Of a stretch of DNA of 64,000 nucleotides, positions 1-11,700 are shown piece by piece. The notes beneath the pieces were generated by a model. That model ran no database searches and was not told the DNA's origin. It was given only the letters and a program-made list of their open reading frames with translations. The stretch lies in NCBI RefSeq assembly GCF_023278565.1, contig NC_064681.1, forward strand, positions 2,418,001 to 2,482,000. Direction: 5' to 3'. The translations under genes and the position numbers were made by a program. Each line of letters begins with the position of its first letter. The first letter of the stretch is position 1. The stretch is from Colletotrichum lupini (lineage: Eukaryota > Ascomycota > Sordariomycetes > Glomerellales > Glomerellaceae).

Positions 1-432
1 GGTCGTCAAGGGGTATGGGGGCTTGTTGGAGTGTAATAGCAGTGCGTTGAGGAAGGGTCTCGATGAGCCTTATCCGTGCCGACCTATTGCAGAGGTAAGT
101 TCTTTTCCCCCTTCTCCCCTCCTGTGTTCTTGGTCCTTCCTCCAAAGCTCGAAAGACATCTTAGGTAGTGTAGCCATTGGTCTCTTGCGACTAACTCCGT
201 ATCACAGACATGGTTGGCGATGGGCGGCCGCTTCACATTCTCAGACGATAGCCACGGCATCGCACAGGTCGCGACGAATTACAAACGCAACGTGAAGTAC
301 CTCGAGAGCCTGGGCGTGAAGGAGGTCTTCACGTTTGAGCGGGGGCCGGTGGAGGGGGTCAATGGGGATGCTAAGGCCGTGTTGCGGGAAAAGGGCGTTG
401 GGTTGGCGGCGTTTCGGGAGAACTTCAACTAG
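1..432 (+). CDS. HIS2: Histidinol-phosphatase, 3' end (partial)
   Basis: This is the C-terminal part of a PHP-family histidinol-phosphatase, which converts L-histidinol phosphate to histidinol in histidine biosynthesis. Two exons are visible, <1–94 and 208–432. They are separated by an intron at 95–207 (donor GTAAGT, branch-like CTAAC at 191, acceptor CACAG) and join in phase 0, giving about 105 residues up to the TAG at 430–432. The segment GRFTFSDDSHG followed by QVATNYKRNVKYLESLG is the characteristic C-terminal block of fungal HIS2. Its Asp-Ser-His is the last metal-binding element of the PHP fold. The start and most of the enzyme lie upstream of the window. Identification rests on this block alone but the motif is distinctive. 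Confidence 0.85.
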
Positions 433-974
433 AGGAGATGAGGCGCAATAGAGTTGTAGACGAAGAAGAAGTCAGAGAAAAGAAAAGAGCTAGTGTAGAG
501 GGTAGACGTAGAGGCGTGAGATAGATGAACGTCTGGCAAAAGGCCAAGAATATTCGGTTCCATTCTGTTGGTCATGGTGTAATTATTTTTAGCACCAACT
601 GTCTCCCTGCGATCGATGTTCAAAGTCATTGAGCCGTTGCTCATCAACATCCTTCCGGTGTATTAAATGCAGAAAGATATGAAACGCGTCAACTGAGGCG
701 CCGGCGATAATTCATACTATGAAGAATTGAGTCCCAGAACTAGAACACAACTGGGTCCCACCTCATAACATAACACTCAACATCCTTCTTCAATAATTAC
801 GTGAAGTTGTCAGAAGAGATCATGCTGTAGCTAGAGCGTCCTGACCATTGTCTCCATCAAAAACCCTAATTTCTCCCACAAAACCCCAAAAACCGAGTTC
901 CTGTGCAACATCACCAAAACACCACCACAACCAAAACAAAACTCACGATAGCTTCGCAGAAGGCGCAAAAAAAG
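433..974. other. Intergenic region, HIS2 3' flank
   Basis: About 540 bp between the HIS2 stop codon and the 3' end of the tRNA-Trp gene. It is moderately AT-rich and holds no credible ORF. The stretch presumably contains the HIS2 3' UTR, but no unambiguous polyadenylation signal could be assigned. Confidence 0.5.
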
Positions 975-1067
975 TGACCCCCACCTGATTTGAACAGATA
1001 ACCTTTCGATGGCATCTCGACGAATGTCGATCTGGAGTCGAACGCGCTACCGTTGCGCCAGAGGGCC
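975..1067 (-). tRNA. tRNA-Trp (anticodon CCA) with intron
   Basis: The minus strand folds as a complete eukaryotic tRNA of 72 nt plus a 21-nt intron. The acceptor stem GGCCCTC pairs with GGGGGTC (two G·U pairs), the D-arm begins TGGCGCAACGG, and the anticodon loop CTCCAGA gives anticodon CCA at plus positions 1033–1035. The anticodon stem TTCGA/TCGAA only forms after removal of 1011–1031. That intron sits one base 3' of the anticodon, the canonical nuclear tRNA intron site. The T-arm is ATCTG-TTCAAAT-CAGGT and the discriminator base is A. CCA is not encoded, as expected for a nuclear gene. Confidence 0.93.
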
Positions 1068-2460
1068 GTGTTGTCTGATTCCGGATCTCGAACTGGAGAG
1101 GCGGAGTTGACGATGCAGCCAGGAAATGGGTCTATGGATCGAAGCGGGGTGAAGTGGCGCCTGCAGAGTTGGAAAACGGAGTCTCTGAAAATGAAAGTGG
1201 GTCTTGTTTACTTCGCAAAGGTCAAGTGTGCCACCTTCATGCAGGACAAGAAATGCAGAAACACACTCTCGGGTAAGACGCTGCGGGACGATTGGTGAGT
1301 CAAGACTCTCTGCATGAGTCGAGTATTAAGTCCACTTGAGCAGACCTTGGGGCCTCAATCTATAATTGCATATGGCAACTTCGACGTTTGGTCCAAACTA
1401 AGGTACAATAAATGAGACTTCGCAGGAGGAGACAGCACTGTGCTTTTGGGACTTGACTTTGCTTGTCATCCGAAGCTACCAAGCTAGGTCAGGCAAATCA
1501 CCAGTAGGCCTATCAAGAGCCTCTTGATCCAATTCAGGCGCATCAGACCTGGCTTTCAGCCAGCAGGCTTATCGACTTACACCGAAAGTAGTGAAATCTC
1601 ATCTAGCTGTTGTCGATGCACCCAACTAGTCTCAGCCATTGCCGCTTTCGGTGCAAGTGTCTGTCACTTACTTTTCCAGCACATTTCCTTCTCCTGCCTG
1701 AAAGCTTGCCCGAACAGAAAACTACACGATCTTGAAGCCAGACTGTAGAGCAACTACGAGAGAGGAGTGGTCGGCCTTGGTATCTTCACGTCGGCTGGCG
1801 CCTCTTCGAGCGCTTTTTGTCAAATTTTGCAAGATCCTTCGACTCATCCTTTGCATCGACAAGACCAATGAGAACTCACAGGTGCGCAACAAGATTTAGA
1901 ATCCCACCTTTCTACTAGCGTTCCCAGAGACCCGGATCTCATCCGAGAAGAACTAAGACAGGGGGCTTGCGGGAAGCGCGTTTGCATTTTTGGACCGTGA
2001 CATGGCATGCATCACTTGAGCCGGATGCGGCCAGCCTCAATGACCTCATTGGACTGACATGGTTGTAAGTCAGCCCTAAGGAAATAGCCTTGTGCTTTAA
2101 CAGGAACAAGCTTTTAGCCCGTCAAGCCCGTCTGCATCTCTTATCCCAATAGGTGCTCCCGAACACAAGTGATTCAGAAGCGAGACGAGTAGTTGTTTCT
2201 ACGAGACAAAGTTGTTCCATTTGCGGGGACCGCCTGATCGTACCTTGTCGATGAAGCCGGGGGGGGGGGGGGGGGTGATGCATCGGGACAAGAGGACCAT
2301 GGCGAGGCGTCTTCAAGTACCTATACTACACTACAGGTAGCTCACTGGCACAGCTGGTAGATAAAGCAAGCTTTGCCTACCTTCTCAAGATAGAGCTCGA
2401 GCAGCTTTCGGCTCCTCATATCTAACCTGTGTCCTGATAGCCTAGGAAGCAAAGTACACC
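1068..2460. other. Intergenic region upstream of lysophospholipase
   Basis: About 1.4 kb between the tRNA gene and the lysophospholipase start. Only short, composition-driven ORFs are present, with no recognisable product. It contains a 17-nt G-run at 2259–2275, roughly 190 bp upstream of the ATG. Otherwise nothing specific is seen. Confidence 0.5.
2259..2275 (+). repeat. 17-nt poly-G tract in the lysophospholipase promoter
   Basis: An uninterrupted run of 17 G lies about 185–200 bp upstream of the lysophospholipase ATG, in otherwise mixed sequence. Homopolymers of this length are prone to slippage and to sequencing length error. Confidence 0.9.
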
Positions 2461-4692
2461 ATGCCCGTGATAAATCGCCAATCTCTTGGCGGCGTCCTCC
2501 TCTTGGCCGGCCTTGCCTCCGCCCAGGGACAAGGAGACGTCGACCCCTTTGCGCCCGTCTACACAAGCTGTCCCTTAGGCTTGGCAGTGCGGTCAGCTTC
2601 AGAGGTAACTTGAGGTTTTGCCCCCCATGAACTTTAAGCATAGCTGTTGACTTTCTTCTGTAAGGGACTCTCGCGCTCGGAATCATCTTGGAGGGTAAGC
2701 CGCGGCGAAAAGGTCATCCCCGCGCTCAGCTCTTACCTCACATTGGCGAATATTTCTGGATTCGATGTCCAAGGCTACATTCAGCGTCTCAATACCTCCA
2801 ACTATCCCGTCGTTGGTCTCTCCGTCTCCGGAGGAGGCACTCAGTCGGGTGTTGGAGGTCTTGGGATATGGCAGGCTTTTGATGCCCGCAACTCGGCTGC
2901 CGTTGCTGCTCGCACGGGTGGTTTGACGCAGGTTCTGTCATATATCACTGGTCTAAGTGGTGGAGGTGCCTTGACCGTGAGCACACTGTAAGTTCTGCCG
3001 ACTGTTCTCTATCTGACTGCGTCTTCCCCTGGCCAACGAATGTAGAGTGCTTACATGTTACGCAGAGCTGCCAACGATTTCATATCCATAAGTGCTTTAA
3101 GAAAACAAATCAACTTCACTGTCGATTACACCCTGGGTCCGGACGGCAACATCACCACCTATCTGACAGATATCTTTGAAAATGTTGGCGCAAAGGCAGA
3201 GACAGGACTTCCTGTCTCCGTCGCCGACGCCTTTGGCCAGTTCTGGGCAACCTATCTCCCAGAGAACCGTACTTATGGCAACTACTCTGATCTTGCCCAA
3301 TCAGGAACCGTCTTCTCTTCAGGCGAAGCCCCAATGCCCATCATAGCTCTCTCTGAGGTCATCCCCGGACAGTCACCCACAATCGGTGGCATCATGTGGC
3401 CTGGAAGGAACAACACCAACGGATTCAATCTGACTTCCTACGAAGTAACGCCCTTTGAGTTCGGAAGTTGGCGAGGCGGAAGAATCCAGGCTTTCATGCC
3501 GACAATGTACCTTGGAACCTCCATGTCCAATGGCACGGCCCAGAACAGCAGTGAGTGCGTTCAGGGGTTCGACAAGTTCACCTTCATCCAGGGGTCTACA
3601 GCCGACGCTTTTGACGCGTGGTTCATCGACGACTGGTACGATACTCCAATATTTGCCAAGCGAGCGCTCAATACAGGCCCGCCAAACACCTCGGTCATCG
3701 TGCCTCCCCCTCAGTTCGAAGACGACGGGCGTGTGATCCTCGTCAACCAGACGGCCGAGTCCTTCAACCAGACATTCAACGAGTCTCTGTGGGCCACCTA
3801 CCCGAACCCCTTTGAGAACTACAACCCCGCCATGCAAGGGATCGACGAACTCCTCCTCGTTGACGGCAGCCTCGGCGGGGAGACGAACCCCATCCGGCCC
3901 CTCATCATCCCCGAGCGCCAGGTCGACCTGGTCATCGTCTACGAGGCCTCCTCAGACGCGCAGTACAACTGGGTCAACGGCACCAACCTCGTCAACACGG
4001 CTCAGTCGGCGGCCCAGGGCAACATTCCCTTCCCGCGCATCCCCGACGTCGCGACGCTGGTGACGCAGAACCTGACCAAGCAGCCCACCTTCTTCGGCTG
4101 CGACGCCGCCACGTCGCCGCCTACGCCGCTGGTGCTCTACCTGCCCAACTCGCCGTGGTCCGGCTACAGCAACTTTTCCTTCTTCAAGTCCTCCTTCACG
4201 GACAACGAGTTCGACCTCACCGTCGACAACGCCTTTAACCTCGCAACCTACGGCAACGGTTCGGTAGATGCAGCGTGGCCCGCCTGTCTCGCCTGCGCGA
4301 CGATCCGCGGAAGTCTGATCAGGGCTGGTGTCGACCTGCCGGAGCAGTGTCAGGAGTGCTTCCGCCGCCATTGTTGGAACGGGCAGGTTGCCAATCGTAC
4401 CATCGCGGCGGACGATCTCGATCCCAAGCTGAGACTCAATTCGAGCCTGTCATTTTCGGAGTGGAATCAGACATACTGGAGCAGCCAGAAGACCACGGGT
4501 GGTGCTAGCGGCGGAGGAAGTGGCGGGAACAGCGGCACCGGGACCGGAGGCAATGGCGGTGGTGGTGCCTCATCCACACCCTCGGCTTCGGCCACGGCGA
4601 GCCCCTCTGGTGCATCGAGTTCGGCCGAACTTGCACGAGTGGCGACTGCCGTGACTGTGGCTTCTCTTGTTGCTCTGATAGCATTGCTATAG
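2461..4692 (+). CDS. Secreted, GPI-type lysophospholipase / phospholipase B
   Basis: Predicted to hydrolyse acyl chains of (lyso)phospholipids at the cell surface. Exons 2461–2604, 2665–2987 and 3066–4692 join in phases 0 and 2 to give 697 residues. The N-terminus MPVINRQSLGGVLLLAGLASA is a signal peptide. A fungal-PLB-type region follows (residues about 40–75, with a Cys-Pro and GLSRSESSW), then VVGLSVSGGG and the nucleophile elbow GLSGG with Ser146. The probable catalytic Asp is in LLVDGSLGGE (Asp422). Many N-glycosylation sequons are present. The tail is a Gly/Ser-rich stretch followed by a hydrophobic C-terminus (TAVTVASLVALIALL), typical of GPI anchoring. Two motifs are non-canonical: GGGTQSG where the family usually has GGG(Y/W)RA, and DGS instead of DGG. 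This suggests a divergent subfamily. The start is fixed by the signal peptide and the first in-frame ATG. Confidence 0.88.
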
Positions 4693-4747
4693 GCTAGAAT
4701 TATGGGGTATCATTTCTACAATTCTTTCTTACAGATAATAAGTCATT

Positions 4748-7124
4748 TCAAGAACTAAAAAAGACGTTGTGTTTGTGTGGCATTAGCAGCTCAGGGGCAA
4801 ACGGCCCGTAGTCAGAATGTGTCTGCTCCATCCCAAGTACATCCGCAAAGATATCTCTTGCTTGTGTGCATAGTAGAGGCATGTTGCTCAGTAGACCCTG
4901 GGCAAGATGCATCCAGTCCGTTACTCCAGAGAGCTTCAAGCGAAGAGCCTAGTAGTGGCGTGAGTCATCAAGGTCGTACTTCCAAACAGAGGAAAAGGAC
5001 TGCGTCCGATATGATCTCACCTCAAGCTGTTCCTTGACATCATTGTCTTCCTCTAAGGGTGCCGTCACTCTCATGACTCTCTGCGTATGGACGACGTATT
5101 TGGCAATTTTGTAGATCTTGGAACAGCCGTCCAGCACGTTGTTCAGATCACATCCTTCTTCCTTCAATCCTGCTAGGAATTGGATAAATTGCCCCAAGAC
5201 CCTGATATTGAGATGGGCCTCTGATCCTGTGGGTTCCTCGAGTGCTGACCATAAAAGGATTAAGCTGGCCATGATGGGATAGCCGAGAAGAACCCTATCA
5301 GAAGTGTTAGTGAGCTATATAGAAAATCAAGAATATTTGAAACTGACCATATATTCACATAAGGTTGAGGTGGCATCACCCGTAGAAGATCAATGATTGC
5401 CCGAGCCGCCGACGTACACTTGGAGTGTGACTGCTCTATGCTGGGAAAGGCGCCCCTATTCACCCAGTCTGAGTACAGCGAGCATGACGGCTGTACGCTC
5501 GTCGCATTCTTAAGTCGCGCCAGGTTGATGTTAGTCTTAATCAGAGTGCTAAAATAGATAAAATGCAACAGGGCGGTGTGCATGTCCACCGCTCCCGTCG
5601 TCGAGGGGGTAGAGGGGTCCGGCCTCGATTCTTGCGGGAGCGAGCACTTCCACTCTTCCAGCTCACAATTGGACAGTATCATCATCATGTGATGTTCCGT
5701 ACCTGACTGCAGCTGGAGATTGTGTGGAGAGAACTTTCCATGGAGTGTGACTTGGGTCCTTGAGAGTTGTGCCATGCTATTAAGGAGGCACGGCGAGTGC
5801 GAGATGCCATCAAAAACGGTCGCATCCTTATCTGGAAGCTCAACGGTGACATCGTCATGAGCAAAGGGGTGAGATAGACCATACTTTGCCATCATGTCCG
5901 TGTTGAGTATATGTGTTGCCCAAAATACCCGCCTACGTCGCGCCGACTCGATGGCATCAAGGCTGGCATAAGTTTCCCTCTTGTGCAACCCGATGATCTG
6001 CGCGGTTCGGGCCGCCGCAGAAGCCAGCTGAGCCGTCGTGCGCGCATCGGCCGTCTGCAACGAGAACGTGGCTATAGCCAGCAAGGCCTCGCAGGCCAAC
6101 ACGTTTGTCCCCTGCAGAAGGAGTTCAGGGACGATGGCGTATGCGTTCTTGTAGTATCCCCAACTCAAGCCGCCAAAACGCTCAAAGGAGTCATTCGCGG
6201 TCCTCCACCGCATGGCGGCCCCGAACATGGCATTTGCAATCGCGCGCCTGGCTGAAGTATCACAGTCATTTTGGTCGGCGTGAACCCCGTACTGTTTGTC
6301 AGTATGCCCTAAGAATGTCTCTCTCGTCATGGCGGGACAGAAGAGCTGCACTTCCTCCATGACGGTGACCTCCAAATCCAAAATGTAGTCTTGGGGCGGG
6401 AAGCGTGCAAATGTGGTTCGGCTGAAAGGCCTCCGGTCTACAGTTGCCTCAATCTGATTTCGAGCATTACGCAGTCCTTCTAGCACGGAAGTCCGCCCGA
6501 ACAGATCTTTGGGGAGGAAAGGGAGAGCATAGGGTGGCATCCTTTCGCGCCGGCTGGGCCCAGGATCAGGATCGGCCGGATCACGCTGCTGTTGTTCTAC
6601 GGCATGACCCTGGATTCTTTGCGCCAGACTTTTTGGTACCTTTATGCGCCGTTCGGCAAGCTGAGAAAGTGTAGTATCGACGAGCCCTTGGGATTGCCCT
6701 CTTGGATCCTCCAAAGACAACTGGCCACCGAGAGTGCCAATTTCAGCCACATCGGGCGCCTCGGCACTCAGTCGCTTTCCTCCTGGCTCGGATTCAACTT
6801 TGTTCCTGGGTAGAACGTCAGCAATTGTCGACGGAGTGGCCCGCACTTGGCACTGACTTCCGCCCCGGGCCTCTCTTCCTGCGCTCAGTGTATACGCAGG
6901 GTACGCCTGATCTAGTGCAGAGTCCACAGGCCGGTTCTCGTCCGTCGCAGCGTCTTTTGCGTGATTTACAGTAGGCACATGCCTATGGATTGTAATTAAG
7001 TAAGTTCATATCGATTCCGACTGGATGGTACGGATGCGGAGTTGCTTACACTATAGATCCGCTTCTTGGTGACTTCCTCCGCATTGCTCTCGACGGTACT
7101 GGTGGCCTCAGCGACATCGACCAT
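4748..7124 (-). CDS. Zn2Cys6 transcription factor with fungal_trans domain
   Basis: Five exons, read on the minus strand: 7124–7050, 6982–6858, 6805–5348, 5294–5021 and 4948–4748. All junctions are GT–AG with consistent phases (0, 2, 2, 0), giving 710 residues. Residues 27–54 form a perfect Zn2Cys6 DNA-binding cluster (C-X2-C-X6-C-X6-C-X2-C-X6-C), preceded by KKR and followed by a basic KRGPGRK linker. The middle homology region begins around LDLEVTVMEEVQLFCP and includes the fungal_trans signature ARTAQIIGLHKRE with RRRRVFWATHILN. Such proteins are nuclear and bind CGG triplets. The gene is divergent from the NmrA-like gene at 7810, and the shared promoter carries a CGG/CCG inverted repeat. 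That context suggests local or autoregulation (inferred). The zinc-cluster exon only appears after splicing; the long central ORF alone lacks it. Confidence 0.9.
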
Positions 7125-7261
7125 GTTTGCTAGGTGATCTCTTCACCCTACGGAAGTACTTTGGACAGAGCAAGGAGCTGTTGTTTGATTCCGCTTGAAA
7201 GATGGGCAAACATTGTGCTTCATGCGGGAGTTGTCGTGGGTAGTCGGGGGGATGTATAAGT

Positions 7262-7287
7262 GGGCGGATATTATTAAGCTTCCGCCC
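7262..7287. promoter_or_regulatory. Candidate Zn2Cys6 operator (CGG-N14-CCG inverted repeat)
   Basis: Perfect 7-bp inverted repeat: GGGCGGA at 7262–7268 and TCCGCCC at 7281–7287, separated by a 12-bp AT-rich spacer. The embedded CGG and CCG triplets are 14 bp apart, the kind of symmetric site zinc-cluster dimers bind. It lies about 140–160 bp upstream of the transcription factor start and about 520 bp from the divergent gene. Assignment to this regulator is inference. Confidence 0.5.
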
Positions 7288-7310
7288 TTTGTAGTAGTCG
7301 GGAGAGATAG

Positions 7311-7327
7311 CGGATACAACTGCGGAT
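7311..7327 (+). promoter_or_regulatory. Tandem CGGAT half-sites
   Basis: CGGAT occurs at 7311–7315 and again at 7323–7327, a 12-bp period (about one helical turn). It also occurs at 7265–7269 inside the inverted repeat and at 7031–7035 in the first intron of the transcription factor. These are plausible half-sites for a zinc-cluster protein. Confidence 0.35.
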
Positions 7328-7809
7328 GTTTCTGGCATGATTTGTATCCCCCGCTATAGCCTTTCTCGACTAGCTTACCCCAGCTTTCCGCAAATCAGCG
7401 TTCAGAGCGGCCCAAGACTATCATCAAATCGGAGACACAATTACATCCGCCGAGTCGACGGAAGCTCTGGACAAAGGTGCTTCCTCCACAATTACGCCAT
7501 CTCATCCTTCTTCCATTCTGCACCTTCGATGTCCAAAGTTCCGAGTCATTGCCAAACGGGTCGGCAGAAGCATCGTAAACCCGACCCAGAGTGACAATGG
7601 CGGAGTCGTATCGTTATACCGTCGGACTTTCAGTCTAAACCGCACAGACGGAAAGTTGAAGAGGAGAGTATGTTATTGTACGTATAAGAGGACATGAGGG
7701 TCGCGACGAACACACAAGCGATCAATACACAACGATAGCAGACGACAACAATCTTTTCAGCACATCATATCTAGAACGCTTATTAGGTCATCCCCTACAA
7801 ATCACAAAA

Positions 7810-8770
7810 ATGAGCTCTTTCAAGAACGTTGCTCTCCTTGGCGTAAGTTCACATCCCAGCCTCAGAAGCCAGAGCACCCGAGATACTAAGAGGTCTACAG
7901 AAAGGGCTCTTGGGAAGCGCAATCACCACTGAACTTTCCAGCGCTGGCTTCAATGTTACAGTATTCGGCCGCGCCGAGTCTGCCTCAGGAGACCTCCCTG
8001 CTGGGGTGCACTTCAAGACGATCGACTACTCCACAGTTGACACCATCGCCACGGCCGTCAAGGGACAGGATGTCATCGTCTCAACCCTTAGCAAGGGCGG
8101 CCTCTTCATCCAGAGAACTGTCATTGACGGCGCTATCAAGGCTGGCGTCAAGCGCTACATCCCTTCCGACTGGGGCTCCTTCACCACCGACCCCAAGGCG
8201 GCAGCCGAGCTTACCGTCATGATGAAGCCCTTCACCGACACGCAGAACTACCTGAAGGAGAAGGCCGGCGAGATCGAGCACACAATCTTCTCCGTCGGCG
8301 GCTTCACCGACCTCATCGTCAAGTTCCCCATCGCCTTTGACTACGCGAACAAGACGGCGGCCGTGACGAACGGGGGCCACGCCCGCTTCGCCAGCACCAG
8401 TCTTGCCGGCATCGGCAAGGCGGTCGCGGGCGCTTTGAAGAACCCTGAGGCAACCAAGAACCGCAATCTGAAGATCCAAGAGTTCGAGGTCTCTCAGGCG
8501 CAGCTGCTTGCGCTCGCGAAGAAGTACTCGCCGCCCGGCACCGAGTGGAAGGAGACTGAGCTTGACGGTGAAGTTGAGCTGGAAAAGAACCTGAAAGCCG
8601 CACAGGAGGACTCCACCAACGAGTTCGCTATGATGGGTCTAATCAAGGCTGCACTACTTAGCGGCCGATACAAGTCTTCTTACGACAAGCTCGATAACGA
8701 GCTCGTGGGCCTCCCGATTCTGACCGAGAAGGATCTAGAGGCTAAGTTCGCGGCGGTGTACAGTTCCTAG
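7810..8770 (+). CDS. NmrA / isoflavone-reductase-like NAD(P)-binding protein
   Basis: Exons 7810–7842 and 7901–8770, with the intron at 7843–7900 (GTAAGT…CTACAG, phase 0), encode 300 residues. The first exon supplies MSSFKNVALLG, which joins KGLLGSAIT to complete the N-terminal Rossmann nucleotide-binding loop. Later family features are DVIVSTLSKGG, the VKRYIPSDWG motif (cf. RFIPSEFG in isoflavone-reductase-like proteins), and a C-terminal region lacking a metal site or membrane segment. The family contains atypical short-chain dehydrogenases that reduce phenylpropanoid-like or other small substrates, and also redox-sensing regulators; the substrate here is unknown. It is likely cytosolic. 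Divergent pairing with a Zn2Cys6 factor suggests inducible expression. Confidence 0.87.
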
Positions 8771-11700
8771 ACTGTTTTGCATCTCTACAGTCTACACAGT
8801 CGGAAATGGATAGTAAGGCTTACTTGTAACAAGGCTATGATAAGTCGAGGATGAACTACATGTGCAACCATTTTTGATAGTTGAGAATAGACTTTGTTCA
8901 GGCAGCTGTGGCGTCGTTGTGTGTGCCTAGAGAAATGACGAACAGACATATATGTGACAGCCGTTCCGTTGCGAGGATGCATTTCTTGCGGTGCTAAGCA
9001 TGAAGAAAACAATTGTGGGTTGGTCTCCTATATGCAATATCTTGCTACGCTTCAAGAAATGTCGAATGAGCGACATCGTCAAGCGAACATGCATAAACGA
9101 GCGTTGGAATGCAGTGACTCCAATCGCCTCAACAGAACGAACGATTGACTCGGATAGAATTATACTTTGACGCCTCTGAACCATCACAACTAGTCTGCAA
9201 GTCTAGTAATGAAAATGGGCCTATCAAACTACTGAAGAAGCAAATATAGTACATCAATCACGCCACAATAACTCGCGCAACACTGCTAGATATTCTAGTC
9301 AGCTACAACTTTCCATTTCTACGTATATCCACCTAGTGCATTTGAAACTTACAGCACCCCGTGGCAAATATTCACATTAAACACGACGTAATGCAACCCT
9401 AGAAAGGAGAAAACTCTTAGAGGCTACAGCTTACATTGCCATGGGCGGTGGACCATATTGATAATCCATGCAGTGCAACGACATCTACTCCATCGCGAAA
9501 GAAAGATACATCCAGTGTACAAACACCAGAGTATCTACATGTCACAGATGCGCCCGCATGTACCCCGGGGCCATTATGATCTAGACCACTGCTCCAGCAT
9601 GAGATGCAAATCGGATACTTCAGTGACAATCAAAAGCCTGTTCCATCCAAATGTGCAAAACCCCATAGTGGTCTAGATGATAAGGATGAAATGGAGGTCT
9701 GACATCTGATATCACCCGCTTCCCTCCTCATTGCAGGCGTCCTCATTTCATATCATCACATCCAGGATTGCTTCCAAGCCCGCGCCGTCGATTCTTGGCA
9801 ACACATCCCCTGGGGGAGCCACCAAGATTATGCAGTGTTCCGACTTCCCGCAGGACGGCGCTCTCTCCAGTGTCCACACTTCACAAGCGCGCGAATCTTG
9901 GCAAGGGGGCAGCACCCCTTTCGATCCTGCAGCCAGCCCGGGACGCCCGGTAGACAGGCCCAGCTGGTTGCCGCTGAGCATCGCAACATGAGACCCAGGG
10001 GAGGAAGGGCAAGGAGGGAGGGGTTTGTGGTGGGGATGTAGGGATGGTGTGAGAGCACTGGGCAGTCAAAACGGCTTCTTGTAGGGGGGGTGGTGTTGGC
10101 GTGCTAGTACCTTGAAGGATCACGTTGGCTGGAAGCCTGGAATGGTCTCTGAAATCAATCCGCTGGCTGCCGCTGGACAAGGGCCCTCGTCAGCCATGGG
10201 ATAGCCGAACCGCATGCCCGTTAGAAGGCCAGCATGGGAGAGTGAGGTTATGTTTGGGGAAAGGTGGTTGGGTTCACGGTAGTACCATATCTTAGCCATC
10301 TTTGTACTGCCATGCTGAAGCTGCCATTATCAAACATCAAGACATCAGGCCATAATCTTGAGTCAGTTTGAGTTTCGTGATCCCTATACGTCTTCTTATA
10401 CGCTGGTTTGCCGGGAGAGTTTTCGTATATGCCAGTGTGTCCTTAGCGTTTTTGGACTATGATCTATCTACAGCCCCTAGGTGAATACGATTAAACCCCA
10501 GGACTCATTCGCCACACGAAACGGCTATCGAGACCACGGCAACAACAGATGGGTCCCAGAAGGCTCCATATCAGTTGTCAATTTATCGGCCGATCGGACA
10601 AGAGAGCTAGAGGCAGCCGAGAAGCCTTTTGGTCCACTGTGACAAAGGAGCTGGCCTCGTCGGAATTTGCACAGGGCGGAGCATCTGACCCGTAGATGGG
10701 TATTTGGCCAAATATTGGCGGGCAGTCAAATATCTGATCGTAGGGAACTATATCTCAGGGTCCTCGTGGGGATCAATCTAAGCATACTACAAGAAAAAGT
10801 ACGGATACTTTCTCCTTGATGAACCTGTCGCCGTGGCTCGTGGACGCAGCTTCGCAAGCTCTTCCCACGGGGGTTGCTTCCGTCTCACCCCCTTTCCCCC
10901 AGCTCCATCTGCCTAAATTATCGAGAATGAAGCCGATAATTATCGCGTTGATCATAAGATCAAGCCGTCGTTTACGCCAGTGCTCCTCGAAGGAGGTTAA
11001 AACAGTCCAACAACCCAATCACGCTTGCAGCATCACCCAGTGCCAAGGAAATCCTACCTGGACGTTTGAGCATCAAGTTACGGAGGCGTCCCCCTTTCGG
11101 ATCGGTCCGCTGACCGATGTTGCTGTTGTCGGCGTCATCGACTTTTCGGCTCCCGCAAGTGCTCCCACTCCGTGCGTAAGTATTGCCCGAAAAGGTTGGA
11201 CAGATAACCACCATCAACAACTACCCCTTGACCGATAACCGTTGGCCGTTGATCGTTGATGAGCTCCAGACATACGCAGCATGGCAAATGGTTATCATCG
11301 GCAGTGCGCCGTTGGCTCCGGGTAAGTGTTCTCACGCACGAGCACGCGAGCAAGTGCGTGTAGTAGTGTACCGTAGTCTCCGGGAAGCCTTTCCTCCTCC
11401 CCGTTGCGGTGTTGATACCCCCGCCTCGCTTCACCATCTTTCCTCATCCCCCATCTCGCTGATGTCGCCGAGGCGCCGAGGCGACGCCGAGGCAAATGGG
11501 GTTTCTTGAAATCCCATCTAGACATGTCCATGCCGGCCGGGGCGTATTGCGAGAATGGGCCAATCAAGCATGGCTGCATCATATCTCCCACATCACGGAC
11601 AATCGAGCGCCCGTTTCTTTCTTTTCTCTTTCTTCCTTTTTTGCTGGGTATCCAACCGAGGGGGAGGGAGGGGAGGGGCGGTCGGCCCGCCATTCAATGT

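Larger units (their letters stand above)
7125..7809. promoter_or_regulatory. Shared divergent promoter, transcription factor / NmrA-like gene
   Basis: A 685-bp region between two divergent start codons, free of credible genes. It is rich in CGG and CCG triplets (listed separately). TATAAG at 7683–7688, about 125 bp before the NmrA-like ATG, is a reasonable TATA element for that gene. The sequence just before the ATG (CACAAAAATG) is a good fungal start context. Confidence 0.6.
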
